Source: Nymphaea colorata
Taxonomy: Eukaryota; Streptophyta; Magnoliopsida; Nymphaeales; Nymphaeaceae
Length of the DNA stretch: 64,000 nt
Direction of reading: 5' to 3'
Assembly (NCBI RefSeq): GCF_008831285.2
Contig: NC_045151.1
Coordinates: 5,593,682-5,657,681, forward strand
Under the pieces are notes generated by a model that worked only from the letters and a program-made list of their open reading frames with translations, was not told where the DNA came from and did no database searches. How positions within the stretch are numbered: position 1 is the stretch's first letter; the number at the start of each line of letters is the position of its first letter. This document shows, piece after piece, positions 1 through 11,976 of this stretch. The translations under genes and the position numbers were made by a program.

Positions 1-3000
1 ATGTTAGGTTTATGTTAGCATGCTTCTTGCTGCCATGTGAAGTATGTTCTTTGTTTGGCTCCAGTCTTAGAGTATCATGTTTAGGATAGTCAAATTTTGT
101 TGTCAATGTACATTTATTGATTGATTAAGTCTTGCCTAGAAATTAGGGTTTACTAGCATTATCATTGTCCCCAGGATTTATACATGTGTTTTATTTTCTT
201 TCTATGAATGTTATTGCTCATTTGTTGTTCTTCACCTTCTAATTTTGACATTATTATAGGTTTAGGTTCTTTAATCAAATTTTCACATTAGAGTCAAGCT
301 TTAATATATGTTTCTTTTCCAATGTTTTTGAAATTAAGTTTTTCTTGTGCGATGGTTTTCTTTGCCAATGTTTAGGAACTATAGTTTTTGAAATACAGTC
401 CTATACATGTCTCAAAAAAAAACATAATTGCATAGAATTGATCATGATGTAGATAGTAAACCAGAAAGCAAAATTTTCTCTTTTGAACTTTCTATTTTGA
501 GAAACTATCCTGAACATTTATTTTAGCATTTTTCATAAGTACATTATAGATTTCACGTGCTTTATTCTATTTCTAAGTGCAAGATATCTACATCTGTAGG
601 TTAATCTTTGAGAAGTTGGGAAATGGCCTAATTTGAGTTTAAGTCATATTTAGCCTTTTTTGGTGATTTGGTACTGTCACATATATTTTTGCATTGTTAT
701 CATCCTCCATCATCTATTTCATTTTGTTTCAATTTGATTAGTTATTATAAGTTTATCTTTTATGTTTTAGATTATGTTGTGGGCACAAAGGTGAGATGGT
801 GTTCTCACTGCAAGTTGGACCCTACTTTACTTGGCATTTAAGAGCTTGGACTCACTACATTTTTAATTTAGCAGTAGCCTTGAGTTGATTTTTTTTTTTT
901 TTTGCTTTTGTGTGAAATTTGGTGTGTGATTCTAAATATTTTGAGGTTGATTATGAGGATTTAAGTTCTTCGATTTACATCAATCTAAGGCTTACTCATG
1001 TTCTTTACGGGTTCAACCCAAGTTACCACTACTTGGAAGTTGGATAAATACAATTGGAGTGTGACTCTTAACAAATTTTAATAATAAAATCTTTCTAATT
1101 AAATTTCAAAGCGAAACTGCATCACATATTCAAGTAGTCTTTTGTGACTTTAGTTTCCCAACAATTGTATCTTAGTAACCTCAAGTTTGTTAGTAACCTT
1201 TCTATTGGTACCATTCATTTTTTCGTGTTAAATTTGGCTTTCATTTGTTGCATTTTAATTATGTTTCATTTCATCATCTAGGAATAAACAATTAAACTGG
1301 GCATGTATTGAAACTTGATCAAGAGCTAAAAACTAAACATTTAAACACTTAATAATAAAATAGAGTAGTAGTAGCGTTCATTAGCTTGATCCATTGAATG
1401 TTTGATTGATAAATTCCATCACAATCTATTGCCAAGCAATACTTATGCTTATGTGAATTTCGACCAAAAGAAAAGTTTATTGACTACTAAATCAACCTTT
1501 TGAAAGAATTTTTATATCCCGCCTTCACATTATCACATCCAACCAATCTTAATGCAGGCAAAGAGTCCGCCAAAGAGTAGGCATTTGTTGTATGAAAGAT
1601 TACCATGCATGGAACCAAATAGCATGAAAGTGAGGTATCACATGTACCCTTCTCTACTAACCCCGGCTGCCTCTCTTCCTTTATAGATAGGGGTTGGGAA
1701 TGTGCCACCTCCTACACTTATATTGTTCAGGGTGTCCTGGCATATAATGGTGCTGTACTGTTGCACCTTGTCACCTTAATAACCACCACCAATAGATGTC
1801 ATCAAAATCAACTTTTTGCAGTGCCTATACAGGAGAGTTATGTATATAACAAATGTATAATAGTGACAAAGTTACTTGAATAGGTCAATTTATATCATTG
1901 TTACTAATAAAGGTCTATGGGGGCGCTTTAGCCACCACTCTAGATTTTTTTTTTCTAGGTAAAATTTTAGCAAGACATTTCTGACAAGGAACTTGCATGA
2001 CTTCATGTGATTTTTTAGTGAATATATATTGAAGAGATATTGGCTTGGCAAAACATTAAGAGTCACACATCCTTAACAAAATGTTCAAATTCTCGGACAG
2101 TGATGAGTAAGAGTGAAGCCACAACGAACAAGATAAAGTGTACAAAATTCATATAGTGATTAATTGAGAAGGAACATTAATGAGAACTCCATTTAACTGT
2201 TGACTACATAAGAAACAACCTATCAAAGGAATTCTCCCATTTGACTTTAGCTTTAGGACTACATGTCAATACCACAATAAACTAGGCTACAAACTTAACA
2301 CATAAACAAACTAAAGTTAAACATGAAAAGATTCAAAATAAATATCCAATAACACTTGAGAACAATTAAATGATCAAAACACTAGACAAACCTATAAAAC
2401 TACCATCATACCTCCGCACCCAAATATTGAAACACATACTATTTAAACTAACTTAGAAATAAATGTAACAATTCATAGACTTAGAGAAGATTCAAAACTA
2501 ACATATTAGAGAGTTGTGTCTATAGTCTAACCTACACAAAGAAAATCTATAAATGGAAAGCCCTAGATAGCTTTATATTATGCAACCAAATAGTTTTGGA
2601 TATATTTCTTTAGTTCGTTTGGGATATTGACTGTGTCCAAATTTGATAATTTTGTACCTTAGGAAGAAAATAACCCTTTTTACACAGAATAAAAATTGGG
2701 TTCTTCTTTGAAAGATATGGTCATTTAAAGTTAGAAAAATATTCAACTTTGTTATGCCTGAAGTATGAAATCATATAGAAACCAGGGGCAGAATTGGTCA
2801 TAAAAGATATACTGCATGAAATCTAATTTCCATGAAAATTAATCTATGAAGTATAGACATATTAATCAACTATAGTCAAACTTTCACTTCCAAACTCATT
2901 TGTTCATCCTTCCACATTCATTTCTCTTAGTAATGTTCTAGTTTTCACTGGAACAAGGAGAAAACCATTTAAAGTCAAAGCTTGCATAATATAATATAAG

Positions 3001-3427
3001 TGAGCTGGACCTAATGCCAACATAAAGAACAACTAAAACTTAAATACAATACATTATCCATGACAAAAACATAAAACAAACAGAATAAAGCATACGAACT
3101 TAAACACCTAAGCAGTTGACCCTAACCTACTACTACCAAAGAAGAAGAAACATGAACTCTAATTCATGATTACATGAATGAAAGTCATGAGATGGATTAA
3201 TATAACCCAACAGTAAATTCCTGCATGCTATGATGATATACTACATACATACATATACATGCTATGTAAGGGTTATGTATGACATGTAATCCTCTTGCAT
3301 GAGTGAATGTGTATGTATGTATATTATGCATATCAATGATGCTAAATGATGATGGGCAATGTCATGCTTATGAAATGATGTACGGATGCTCATGTTGAAA
3401 TCACATGGTCTTGTCATATATGAATGA
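1..3427. other. AT-rich intergenic DNA, no gene recognised
   Basis: Long AT-rich stretch with homopolymer runs and no frame resembling a known protein. The only open frames are under about 75 codons, lack domain signatures and have biased AT-driven composition. The last 250 bases contain short CATA/ATG-rich simple-sequence stretches. The DNA after RE1 (from 13550) is of the same character, as expected if this is the pre-insertion flank of that element. Confidence 0.6.
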
Positions 3428-3432
3428 CATAT
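3428..3432. repeat. Target site duplication, left copy (CATAT)
   Basis: CATAT immediately precedes the TGTTAACACC start of the left LTR, and the same five bases follow the AACA end of the right LTR at 13545-13549. A 5-bp duplication is normal for Ty3/gypsy integration. Confidence 0.85.
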
Positions 3433-6400
3433 TGTTAACACCCCAAATTTTTTTTCACATCAAAATTGAAGCAATGTGAAAATTTGACAAAAGAATTGTG
3501 AAAAACTGCAATTTCAAAGCTAATTTCGAATTTCAAGAACAATTTAGATTCAACTTAATCCATGACACAAATCTCAATGTAGGATTACGAGTCCAATCCA
3601 ATTGTAAATGTCATTTGAAATCCAAATCCAATTGCAAAATTCAAATTTTGACTTAAATCCAAGAATTGGATCTAATTCAGTTTAGAATGCTACGTGGGAC
3701 CCACGTGTGGGCCCCACTTAGCCCGTGTGGTCAAGAGCCCCCCAGGGGTCAACCCCCCCCCCCCCAATTTAAAAAAATAATATATTTTCTCTCAATTAAA
3801 TGAAAAAAAGTCACTTTCAAAGAGAAATGAATGAGAAACCTAGGAAAAGAGAATGTCTCTCTCTCTCTTCTTTAACCAGGTCCTCTTTAAAGATGAGTCA
3901 ATGTCCAAAAAGCAATAACTAGGCTGGTCAAACTCACCTAACCTACTTAATCCAAGTAGGTTTGACCCGGTGCACCTAAATGTGGTGCCAATTTCAGCTA
4001 GGTTCGGTCAACTTGGGCTCAGCACAATCAAAAGGGTGGGTCTATCCCGCGACCCAATCAGTGGACGAAAATAGACTTTGACCGAATCGAACCCACTTTG
4101 ACTAGACTCTATCGAAGTACAATTCAGCTCAATTAAGAGTTTTCTTAGCTCAAATTTATCAAATTACCTTCAACAAAGTCAAACTACTTGCAAATGAGCT
4201 TTGACTTTGGTCAATTGGTCAAAATTGACCAATTTGGACAATTTTACCCTTCTACGATCAAATTGAGATTACATAGCCTAAATTGGTTTATAAAGGCACA
4301 TATACATTTTGAATTTGTCAAATATATAAATTAAATACCAAATTGAAATTCAATATTTCAAACCAAAGTTTGATTCAGTTGAAATCTATCTTTAATCAAG
4401 TTATGGACGAAAATACCCTTTTCAACCCAATTTTGATAGAATTTGAAAATTTTATTTGAATTTAAATTTAATTGTTATAATTCAATGACATTTTGAGCTT
4501 AGTAACTAGGTTTTAACCTAACAAGCTCAATTTCAAACAAAGAAAAAAAATAAATAGCACAAAATAAGGAAAACCCCTATGCAAGGGCATTTTCGTCCAA
4601 AAGTTTGGTCGAAGTTGGTCAGCTATGTCTGAACCAATGTTGACCAAACCTAGCCCAGCCCACCTAACTCGTGTAAATTGGCTAATAATGGACAATTAGA
4701 GCCATTAAACCCTATTTAACCCATTTTACAAGTCCCCAAGGTCTGAAGCAAGTTCTCAAGTTTAGTTAAGAAGGTAGTTGAACCCACCTCCTCTTCTATA
4801 TAAACCTCCCCTTGGCCACCAAGGAGGTGAATGAAATTTTGAAGTGGTATCAAGTTGCTGCAGCTAAGGAGCCAAGAAGGAGAAGCTAAGGAGGAGAAGA
4901 AGAATTCGTTCAAGCTTCCTTTCCCCTTTCTCCCATTTTCTTATTCATTTTCCTCTATTCTCTCCACTGATTTTGCTAAGTTACGGTGCTTAAGTGAACC
5001 CTTACTTAGGATTTTCATGATAAGAAGCTCTCTTTTGCACTTCAAATTCCAGCAAGCAAGCTATTCTTATTATATCTTTGCTAAGCTCGAATCCAAGGTT
5101 GGATTCTTGCATATGATTGCTCGATTTAGAAAACAAGTGAAGAAGAAGAACAAGCATGAAGTCCGACCGCAAGGTATGTGATTTTAAGTCATTTCTCATA
5201 TACTTTAGCTTCTTGTTGGTTCATTTTAATTTCAGCAATTCATGGGAGGGGTTTATTTTCATTTATTTTATAGTTGGGAATGATGTCCAGCTAGGAGAAA
5301 CCTATGATTAAATGTATATGTTAATGCATAACGCATGCATGAGTCCGCTTTCCAAGAAAGACTAACCCATGTATCAAGTTTTGAAAAGGGCCCCAAGGCC
5401 ACGTTCCTTTCAAAACAACAAGCTTCAAACCATTTTGAACTCCTCACCATGAGAGAATCCCACGGTGAGAGAGTGATTTTGCTGCAACATATGTGATGAA
5501 AACACCTATTAGGGATGAATACATTCTTATAAATGTAATCCACCATTGCATGGCAAAATTATGGATGAATCAACTTGAGCATTGTTTTGTTTTCTTTCTC
5601 ATTTGAAGTCATTTGGATTCATGTCTTTCAATTTAATTGATCAAGGGTTGTAGAGGAGATTAGAAACAAGTTTTCAATCTTCCTACGTAAAAGAACGTAG
5701 CCATGAATCATCATGATTCATGAGTTATGCGGTCCCTTGATTAAATTCCATTTTGAAGAGTAAGATACATATGTATATATATTGTCATATATATACTAGT
5801 GCAATATCTTGTTAAAAACCATTTTACTCTTTTAAAATCAGGTTGGAATACATTTCCAAACTGATTTTTAAGAAGGGTGATAATCATTTTGTTGATTTTC
5901 ATAGTGCAAGGCTATGAAATCATTTTTTCATTTTTATTTAATTTCAGCAAACCATACGTAAAATGTATGCAAGCTGTTGAAATTAAACCATGTTGAGAAT
6001 TAGCTTAATAATGTCAAATTTTATATATTTGAGTTGTCAATTTTCAGTCACAAAGTGACTATATTTTGAAAAACAATAAAAAGGTTCTAGCCCTACCTAA
6101 TTGGCTCTCTAAAAGCCTTTTAGAAATTTCTAATTTCATTTACCAATTTTCAGACTTACATTTGATTAATTGAGTCGAAAGAACTCTTCAAAAATTCTAA
6201 TCTTTGTATCCCTTAAAGAACAAGATCAAAATTATTTTAATAGTCCAAGAAATGAATGGATCTTCTAGGACAAGAATATGAAATTTTGTTTGATTTTGGA
6301 GAGAGAAAGGTTCTTAGAACTCCTTGACATGAACGAGAACATGTGGCACATAATTTTTGCCAACTTGATGCTTAGTTTGTATGGAGTAAAACTGAATTTC

Positions 6401-7361
6401 ATAATTTTTCAAGAGTCAAACACTCTTAGAATCAATATTTTAATTTTAATCCATTTAAATCAGAATAAAATGTTATTTTTATTACAATTTTGAGGAAAAA
6501 AGATGATATCCACATTTCTTCTATATTTTAAAGTTTGATTTCATCCTCATTTGCCTAATTCTTAATTGTTTTGAGTTTATCATCCTTTACTCAAGCTTAT
6601 GGACCACATCTCTAATTCATGTGTTTAACAATATAGTAAGCACATTTAGAGAAAGTCTTACATTTTAATTAAAATCAATCTTCATGCATAGATTGTATGA
6701 CGTGTGATTGCAATGAATGAATCTTGAGAGATTATGAGAGAGAGAAGAATGAATGTTTCATATAGTTTCTCTTCTCATTTCATGCATTCACTTTCACTTA
6801 AAATCAATAGCACCACATGCACATTTTCAAGAAGTTAAGTGATTCAACTTTGAGTTGCAGAAAGTGACCAAGTCATATTACAATAAGAATTTGTAAACTT
6901 CACTTAACTTCCAAAGAAAACATAACCAATGCATTTATAATTTTGATCAACAAAGAACTCAATTTCAAAATTTCTAAGAATTGTGGATTTCAAATGACAC
7001 CAAAACAAAGGTTTTTAAATTAATTTAAAAACCCTCCAGTCTTCAAATCAAAGGAATCCATTTTCAAAACAAGTTAAAGTCACTTACAAACTTTGGGTTT
7101 TGAATCCAGCAAATCACTTTTGTTTTTGAATCCAAAACCTCAATGCATAAGCATATAGGACTTGCATCAATAACTTGTACATGATCCAAATGGTCCTTAG
7201 TCATTGGTCTAACTACCCCTGTTAAAGGCGGCAGGAATGGTTGGACCTCGTAGCGACGGAAGGATCCTCTTTCTTAAAAATTTTCCTCAAAACTCCAATT
7301 TTAAAAGAATTTTGCTTATTCACATTTCAAGCCCTTTTGAGAAAGGGGTGGGGTGCGAACA
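3433..7361 (+). repeat. RE1 5' LTR (complete, about 3.9 kb)
   Basis: Starts TGTTAACACCCCAAA and ends GGTGCGAACA, followed by a primer-binding-site-like sequence. The right two-fifths (5995-7361) aligns with 11977-13544. It contains a TATA box near 4797, a C13 run at 3753-3765, and a U5-end block (7205-7249) shared with the other gypsy LTRs in this window. Relative to the 3' copy it lacks about 190 bp inside a block near 6950, between GATCA and ACAAAGAAC. The short open frames inside (for example 4855-5181) have no recognisable protein content. Confidence 0.88.
4797..4804 (+). promoter_or_regulatory. Probable TATA box of RE1 LTR promoter
   Basis: TATATAAA followed by a GC-richer stretch (ACCTCCCC) inside the LTR, a normal layout for U3/R. 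It would put U3 at about 1.36 kb and R+U5 at about 2.5 kb. The assignment rests on motif and position only. Confidence 0.5.
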
Positions 7362-7363
7362 TA

Positions 7364-7381
7364 TGGCACGCCCAGTGGGAC
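7364..7381 (+). other. RE1 primer binding site candidate
   Basis: TGGCACGCCCAGTGGGAC begins two bases after the LTR end. A TGG start just inside the LTR is the usual form of a tRNA-derived primer binding site. RE2 has TGGCGACATTGATGTGAC with the same two-base gap. I could not assign the tRNA. Confidence 0.6.
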
Positions 7382-7818
7382 CCGTCATCGTCTGTCTGAA
7401 GGCCTATTTGGATCATATACAAGTTATTTCACAATGTTGGATATCAATTGCACAAATAATATTTCATAAACATGCATACTGGCACAAATCCTTACATATA
7501 TCATATCCCGGTCATTACGTTGCCGGGCTATTTCTGGGACATTAATATAAAATATTGCCTTACAACTGGACCACTCAATTCGACTGAGAAGTCCCCCCAT
7601 TAGTACTGAAATGGACTCCTGGTATATCGATGGGTGAACAACGAGAATTGAAGAACCCAAATCTAGAAAACCCTTGGAGGAGTTTATGCCAATACCATAA
7701 ATTTGGTATATGGGCATACCTTAAATTTTGGATAAGTCAAGAACGATTTACCCATTTATTCTCCATAGATTCCAAGATCAATTTTTAAAACAATGCATAA
7801 AGGCAAGAGTCATAGGGA
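7382..7818 (+). other. RE1 untranslated leader with conserved hairpin
   Basis: Leader between the primer binding site and the PMD frame. Positions 7500-7730 align with 24510-24735 of RE2. A 5-bp stem (7507-7511 pairing with 7523-7527) with an 11-nt loop is kept in RE2 with a C-G to T-A swap at the third pair. No reading frame here resembles a protein. Confidence 0.55.
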
Positions 7819-9183
7819 TTGCATTATCAATTTTTCATCAATTGCTTGTTTGGATGCATGCGATGTGATGTTTTTCCTTGTGTCCAAACCATGTCCAAAC
7901 CCAATGTCAAAGCTCTTCTCGAGTCTCTATTGGGTCAATTCATGTCTACGTCTAATACTTTCTCTTATCCAGATGGACTTAGAAAGCATTTTCCCATATG
8001 ACTACATCCTATTCGGGTCGTGTCAAGGTCAATTCGGACTTCGCATCATCCCAAGTGGAGTCTACCTACCTCAGTGGTATCTTTCATGGCACCCAATTTT
8101 CGGTGTATGTTCCTGGACCACTTAGAAGATTGTGGTCTTGAAAAAGCAATTAGTTTTGTCATGCAACCTATCAATGGCAGTTTAATCCATGCAATTGCCG
8201 AGGGATGGAACCCAATGACCAATACATTCTGGTTCCCATGTGGTGAAATGACAATCACTCTAGATGAGTTTTCAAACATTATGGGTTTGCCAGAACCAAA
8301 AGGCGACCCAAGAGAACCAATTGAAGACCAGTTCCTTGTAAACCAATGTCAACTCAAAACTCTAGAAGTCATTCGTAAACTCACAGGGAAATAGAGTTGG
8401 CCCTTTCTAGAAAAAGATGGACATCAATATCTTCAACTACAAGAACTTAGTGAAACATATTCCCAATATGTCAACCCTGCTTCACTATCTAGAAGTGTTG
8501 CAGACAAGTATAAAAACTCTACGGTGACTTGTACCGCAGGTCACGTCTTCTTCAACAATGAAGAACACATAATGGATTTTTGCACAACTCACCTCTTCAA
8601 AAAATGGGGGCATGTCAAAGTCTGTCACATATCCGTAGCAATGGCAGCCTTGGCATTCCTTTACAAAGGGCTGACCAAATTTTCAATTGGAGACATAGAT
8701 TCAATAGAAGGATGTGTCTTCGCATTGCAAGCTTGGTTCTACAAACACGTGTGGCCACAATTATGCTACTTTCAAAACACCAACGGCCAGTTATCCAGTA
8801 TGGAGCACTACCGTAGGAAGATGGAGGAAGTGGATGACTCCACCACCATTTGGAATTTCTTTGATCGAGAAATCATCAAGTCAAGATACACCTACAACCC
8901 AGTCAGAGGAAGTCTTCTATTGGAACCATTCTTCATAGTTGAATACCATCCAAAGCATTGCCTCAGACAATTATCATTGCGTCAAAGGAAAGCATATCCA
9001 ATTGGGTCAGAAGGAGCCATTGTAGAGTGTGAACTAGATACTGAAGAGTGGTCCGGAATATACACTTATGCCCAACAACATTGGGAATCATTTGCTCACT
9101 TGTATATTGTCCTTAGTCTGGGAATGGATCCTGAATATGTAAAATGGTGGGATAAAGTTCGCCCATCCATCCTTTTGTCCTAG
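7819..9183 (+). pseudogene. Plant mobile domain (PMD) frame of RE1, two in-frame stops
   Basis: One frame of 455 codons interrupted by TGA at 7999 and TAG at 8392. The protein has the hallmarks of the plant mobile domain family (the family of host genes MAIN/MAIL1, also found inside Ty3/gypsy and MULE transposons): HHPKWSLP near the start, then HLEDCGLEKAI, AEGWNPMTNTFWFPCGEMT, LDEFSNIMGLPEP, a middle block around SVAMAALAFLYKGL, and a C-terminal block with VRGSLLLEPFFIVEYHPKH. It lies between leader and gag in the same orientation, the known place for PMD in some gypsy lineages. The biochemical role in the element is unknown. The start is uncertain: ATG 7819 or a later in-frame ATG at the MSKPNVKALL stretch. 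Domain confidence is high; loss of function is inferred from the two stops. Confidence 0.82.
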
Positions 9184-9222
9184 ATCGTCATGTCTAGTTC
9201 ATTGTGGTCAACCAAACCTAAT

Positions 9223-9282
9223 TTTGTCAAGTTGTGTTGAACTTTGTCAAGTTGTGTTGAACTTTGTCAAGTTGTGTTGAAC
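9223..9282 (+). repeat. Three perfect 20-bp tandem repeats
   Basis: The unit TTTGTCAAGTTGTGTTGAAC occurs three times head to tail (9223-9242, 9243-9262, 9263-9282) in the gap between the PMD stop and the gag start. It is noncoding as far as I can see and looks like a recent slippage expansion. Confidence 0.9.
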
Positions 9283-9358
9283 TTTATACAAATTATATCT
9301 CATCAACTCAAATCCTAACATTTTCAATTTTTCCTCTTGCAAGGTGAACATCCGCTTT

Positions 9359-10051
9359 ATGGTCGAAACCAAAAGTCAACAAATGAGAAGAATTGAAATG
9401 GAGCTAGAGCAAACTTTTATGGGAGACAAGGGGGAAGAATCCTCCTCAGAAACACCTTCCAAGATAGAAGCAAATGATCCAGAATTTGAAGAATACAGAA
9501 GCTTCTAGAAATATATGATTATGTTCAATAAAGAACAAGCTCAGGTAGAAAAGGCCAAAAACAAAGGGAAGAAAACAAAAAAATATTCATCAAGCAGTTT
9601 TGACTCTTCTGAAGACACTACAACAGAATCCAGTAGTGAAGAAGAACCAAAACCTCCTAAGAAAAAGAAGAAGAGAGAATCCTAGAAAACAAAAATTCAA
9701 GAAGTTGAAAAGAAGTTGAATGCAGTTCAACTCAAAGGCAAGAACAAAAGGAATTTTACCTGTGAAGTTTTCTACGAAAGTTTTGAAAATGATAAGCATA
9801 TAAAAAACTTGCCTAAGAAATTTATCAAATTTGATAGCCATGGAGACCCAAAGGCACATTTAGCCACGGCAGAATGCTACAAATTTTGCCACAATCACGG
9901 GGCCCTCTTTCGATGTTTCTCAAGGATTTTGAAAGGAACTGCAGCACAATGGTACTGGGAGCATATCAATCTGATTAAACTGAAAAATTTTGACAAACTA
10001 ATCAACCTTTTCATTGAAAAGTTTCAAAATATCCAAAGAATAAAGGGGTAA
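9359..10051 (+). pseudogene. RE1 gag, N-terminal part (broken)
   Basis: Frame starting MVETKSQQMRRIEMELEQ, then an acidic/Ser-rich and Lys-rich segment (SSSSFDSSED, PKPPKKKKKRES), then the gag core: KFIKFDSHGDPKAHLATAE, GALFRCFSRILKGTAAQWYW and LINLFIEKFQ. This matches the retrotransposon gag domain of plant gypsy elements (the usual form is FDG.GDPK.HL.....FP.SL.G.A..WY). Two in-frame stops lie before the core and one after it. The protein would form the capsid of the cytoplasmic particle. Confidence 0.8.
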
Positions 10052-10140
10052 CAGATGAAACTAGCAGCAGTACTAGCGGCATTAAAAACAAACATCTTGG
10101 ATGGAGATAAGATAGAAAATTCACTCCATTACATAGAGTT

Positions 10141-11217
10141 ATGAAAGAAGTCATGCACATGTTGATCGAAAGAGGTACTCTGTTTTTTATGAAAGTTTCC
10201 AACCTCGCACCAATGATGGGAAAAAACAAAGAACAATTCTGCAAATTTCATCGTGCTCCAGGACATGATACCAAAGATTACCTTATACTCAAAAATATTG
10301 TGCAAGATGTGGTCGATAAAGAAATCATCAAGGAGGTCAGTGAACAACCAGACATCCTCAAAAACCCTTTTCCTAAACATGGGAAAGGAACGGTTGCAAT
10401 GGTCAGGTTTTCAACAAATCATCAAATTATGGTGACAAACAAAAGGGATACAACATTCAAACATGATAAAGGATCCATCAATGCACAAACCGGACCAGTC
10501 AAACAAGATAGTCTGACAGAGATTGATCAGAAGTCACAAGTATGAGATCTTGAACCTTTGGAATCCATTTTCAAGGAACCATATCCCCTACCGCAAGTCA
10601 AGAATGAAAGATTTAGCCCTAACAGATGGAATGAATGGGCTTTGGAACTATATGAAAATGGTCTGATCACGTTCTCTGATAAAGATCTACCAATTGGAGG
10701 TACATCGCATAATGATGTCTTGCATATAGTGGTAGAAACATGGGGCACCACAGTCTCCCATGTTTTAATCGATGGAGGTGCAAGCTTGAATATTTGTCCA
10801 CAACAGACAGCTTGTACATTGGGCATCAGACAGGCCGACTATACCCCATCGTCAATTTTCATCCATGGATATGATGGAACTGGACAACCATGCATAGGAT
10901 GTATATGTTTGGATTTGAATATCTCTGAGACATATCATCGGGTTTTATTCCATGCGATGGATATAGAACCCTCATTCAACCTATTGCTTGGCAGGCCATG
11001 GATCCATGCTACCAATGCAGTTCCTTCTACTCTACATCAGTGCATTAAGTGGACTCACAACCGGAATACTATAACAGTCTATGCAGAGGACAGGCAGAAT
11101 CGTCTTGTGCAATTAATGATTCTGGTACCAACGTATACAATCGAGGTACCTAGTATTCGAGTTTGCAAAGAAGAAGAAATATCTCAAGGATTCAGTAAAT
11201 TGGCCATTCCGAAATAA
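10141..11217 (+). pseudogene. RE1 gag C-terminus plus aspartic protease (one in-frame stop)
   Basis: A frame with a single stop at 10543-10545. The first part has the gag C-terminal motif FCKFHRAPGHDTKDY (a Cys/His cluster typical of these elements; the usual last Cys is Tyr here). The second part is the protease: active-site loop VLIDGGASLNICP (D-[ST]-G changed to D-G-G), then FNLLLGRPWIHATNAVPSTLHQ, the standard end of the gypsy protease. The frame is offset from the upstream gag frame, so at least one frameshift separates them, and the DGG site would be expected to lower or abolish activity. The usual zinc-knuckle wording is incomplete. Confidence 0.8.
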
Positions 11218-11700
11218 ATAAAAAAAACAAATATGGGTGGAAAAAGGTACCAAGCCTGAAACAAGTTACAAAAGTCATCTGTTATTCAAGAAATTTTGCT
11301 AGAATGAGAAAGGTTTGGATTCACTCATATGCTATGGCTACCAGCCATTCACTGGTCTTCGCAAACATGAAAATGGAATCTTGGAACCAATTACCTTGAC
11401 AGGACAATGAGGAACTCAAAACTTGGGATGTCAAAGTTATGAAAAAGTAGATGCCGAGGAAGGATTCAAGCCAGTACCTTTTGTCAAGAGCAGCACCATA
11501 GGCAGATGTTCGCCATCAATTTGTATCAACAAATCCGTATCATTTTTTCATCTAGTCATCGTTTTGTCATTTTGTCATCATTGTACTCCAATATACCAAG
11601 TGTCTTCATTTTGTAATACCTTCAAATATGCAATGACATATGCAATTTACTTCCATATACAATGTCTCAAATCCCATCTAACTTCTTTATGATGACATCT
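11218..11700 (+). other. RE1 degenerate linker between protease and reverse transcriptase
   Basis: Between the protease stop and the reverse transcriptase start no continuous frame survives. This is where plant gypsy elements encode the linker ending in a glycine-rich 'GYxPGxGLG' style motif; here fragments such as KSVSFFHLVIVLS are not convincing. I see no separate gene. Confidence 0.4.
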
Positions 11701-11976
11701 GAGAATCAAACATCAAAAGCCTTTAAGGAGGTAAATCCAGAACTCACTGAGGCAGAATGTCCAAAGTTCATTCAAATAAGAAAGCAAGATCAACCTCACC
11801 TTTGATTAATGATCTGATTGAGGAAATTAACATTGGCACGAAAAAGAATCCAAAGATTTTACAAATCGGAGTTGATGGACTTCCTCAAAGAACATCAAGA
11901 AGTCTTTGCATGGACTTATGAGGACATGCCAGAACTTGATACAAAATTAGTCGAGCAACGACTACCATTGTTTTAT
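11700..11976 (+). pseudogene. RE1 reverse transcriptase, N-terminal stub
   Basis: The translation contains FLKEHQEVFAWTYEDMPELD and LVEQRLPL, the opening of plant gypsy reverse transcriptase (typically ...VFAWSYEDMPGIDP.LV.HRLPL). A frameshift lies just upstream, where INIGTKKNPKILQI is in another frame. The sequence stops at VEQRLPL and passes within a few bases into LTR sequence (from 11977). The fingers, palm with YVDD, RNase H and integrase are all absent. Confidence 0.8.

Noticed and set aside
4855-5199. Open frames of 108 (+) and 65 (-) codons in the RE1 LTR
   Set aside because: They lie inside an LTR, overlap each other on opposite strands, show no domain, and have no counterpart in related LTRs.
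6278-6493. 71-codon frame repeated nearly identically at 12274-12489
   Set aside because: Explained by the two LTR copies; repetition is not evidence of coding.
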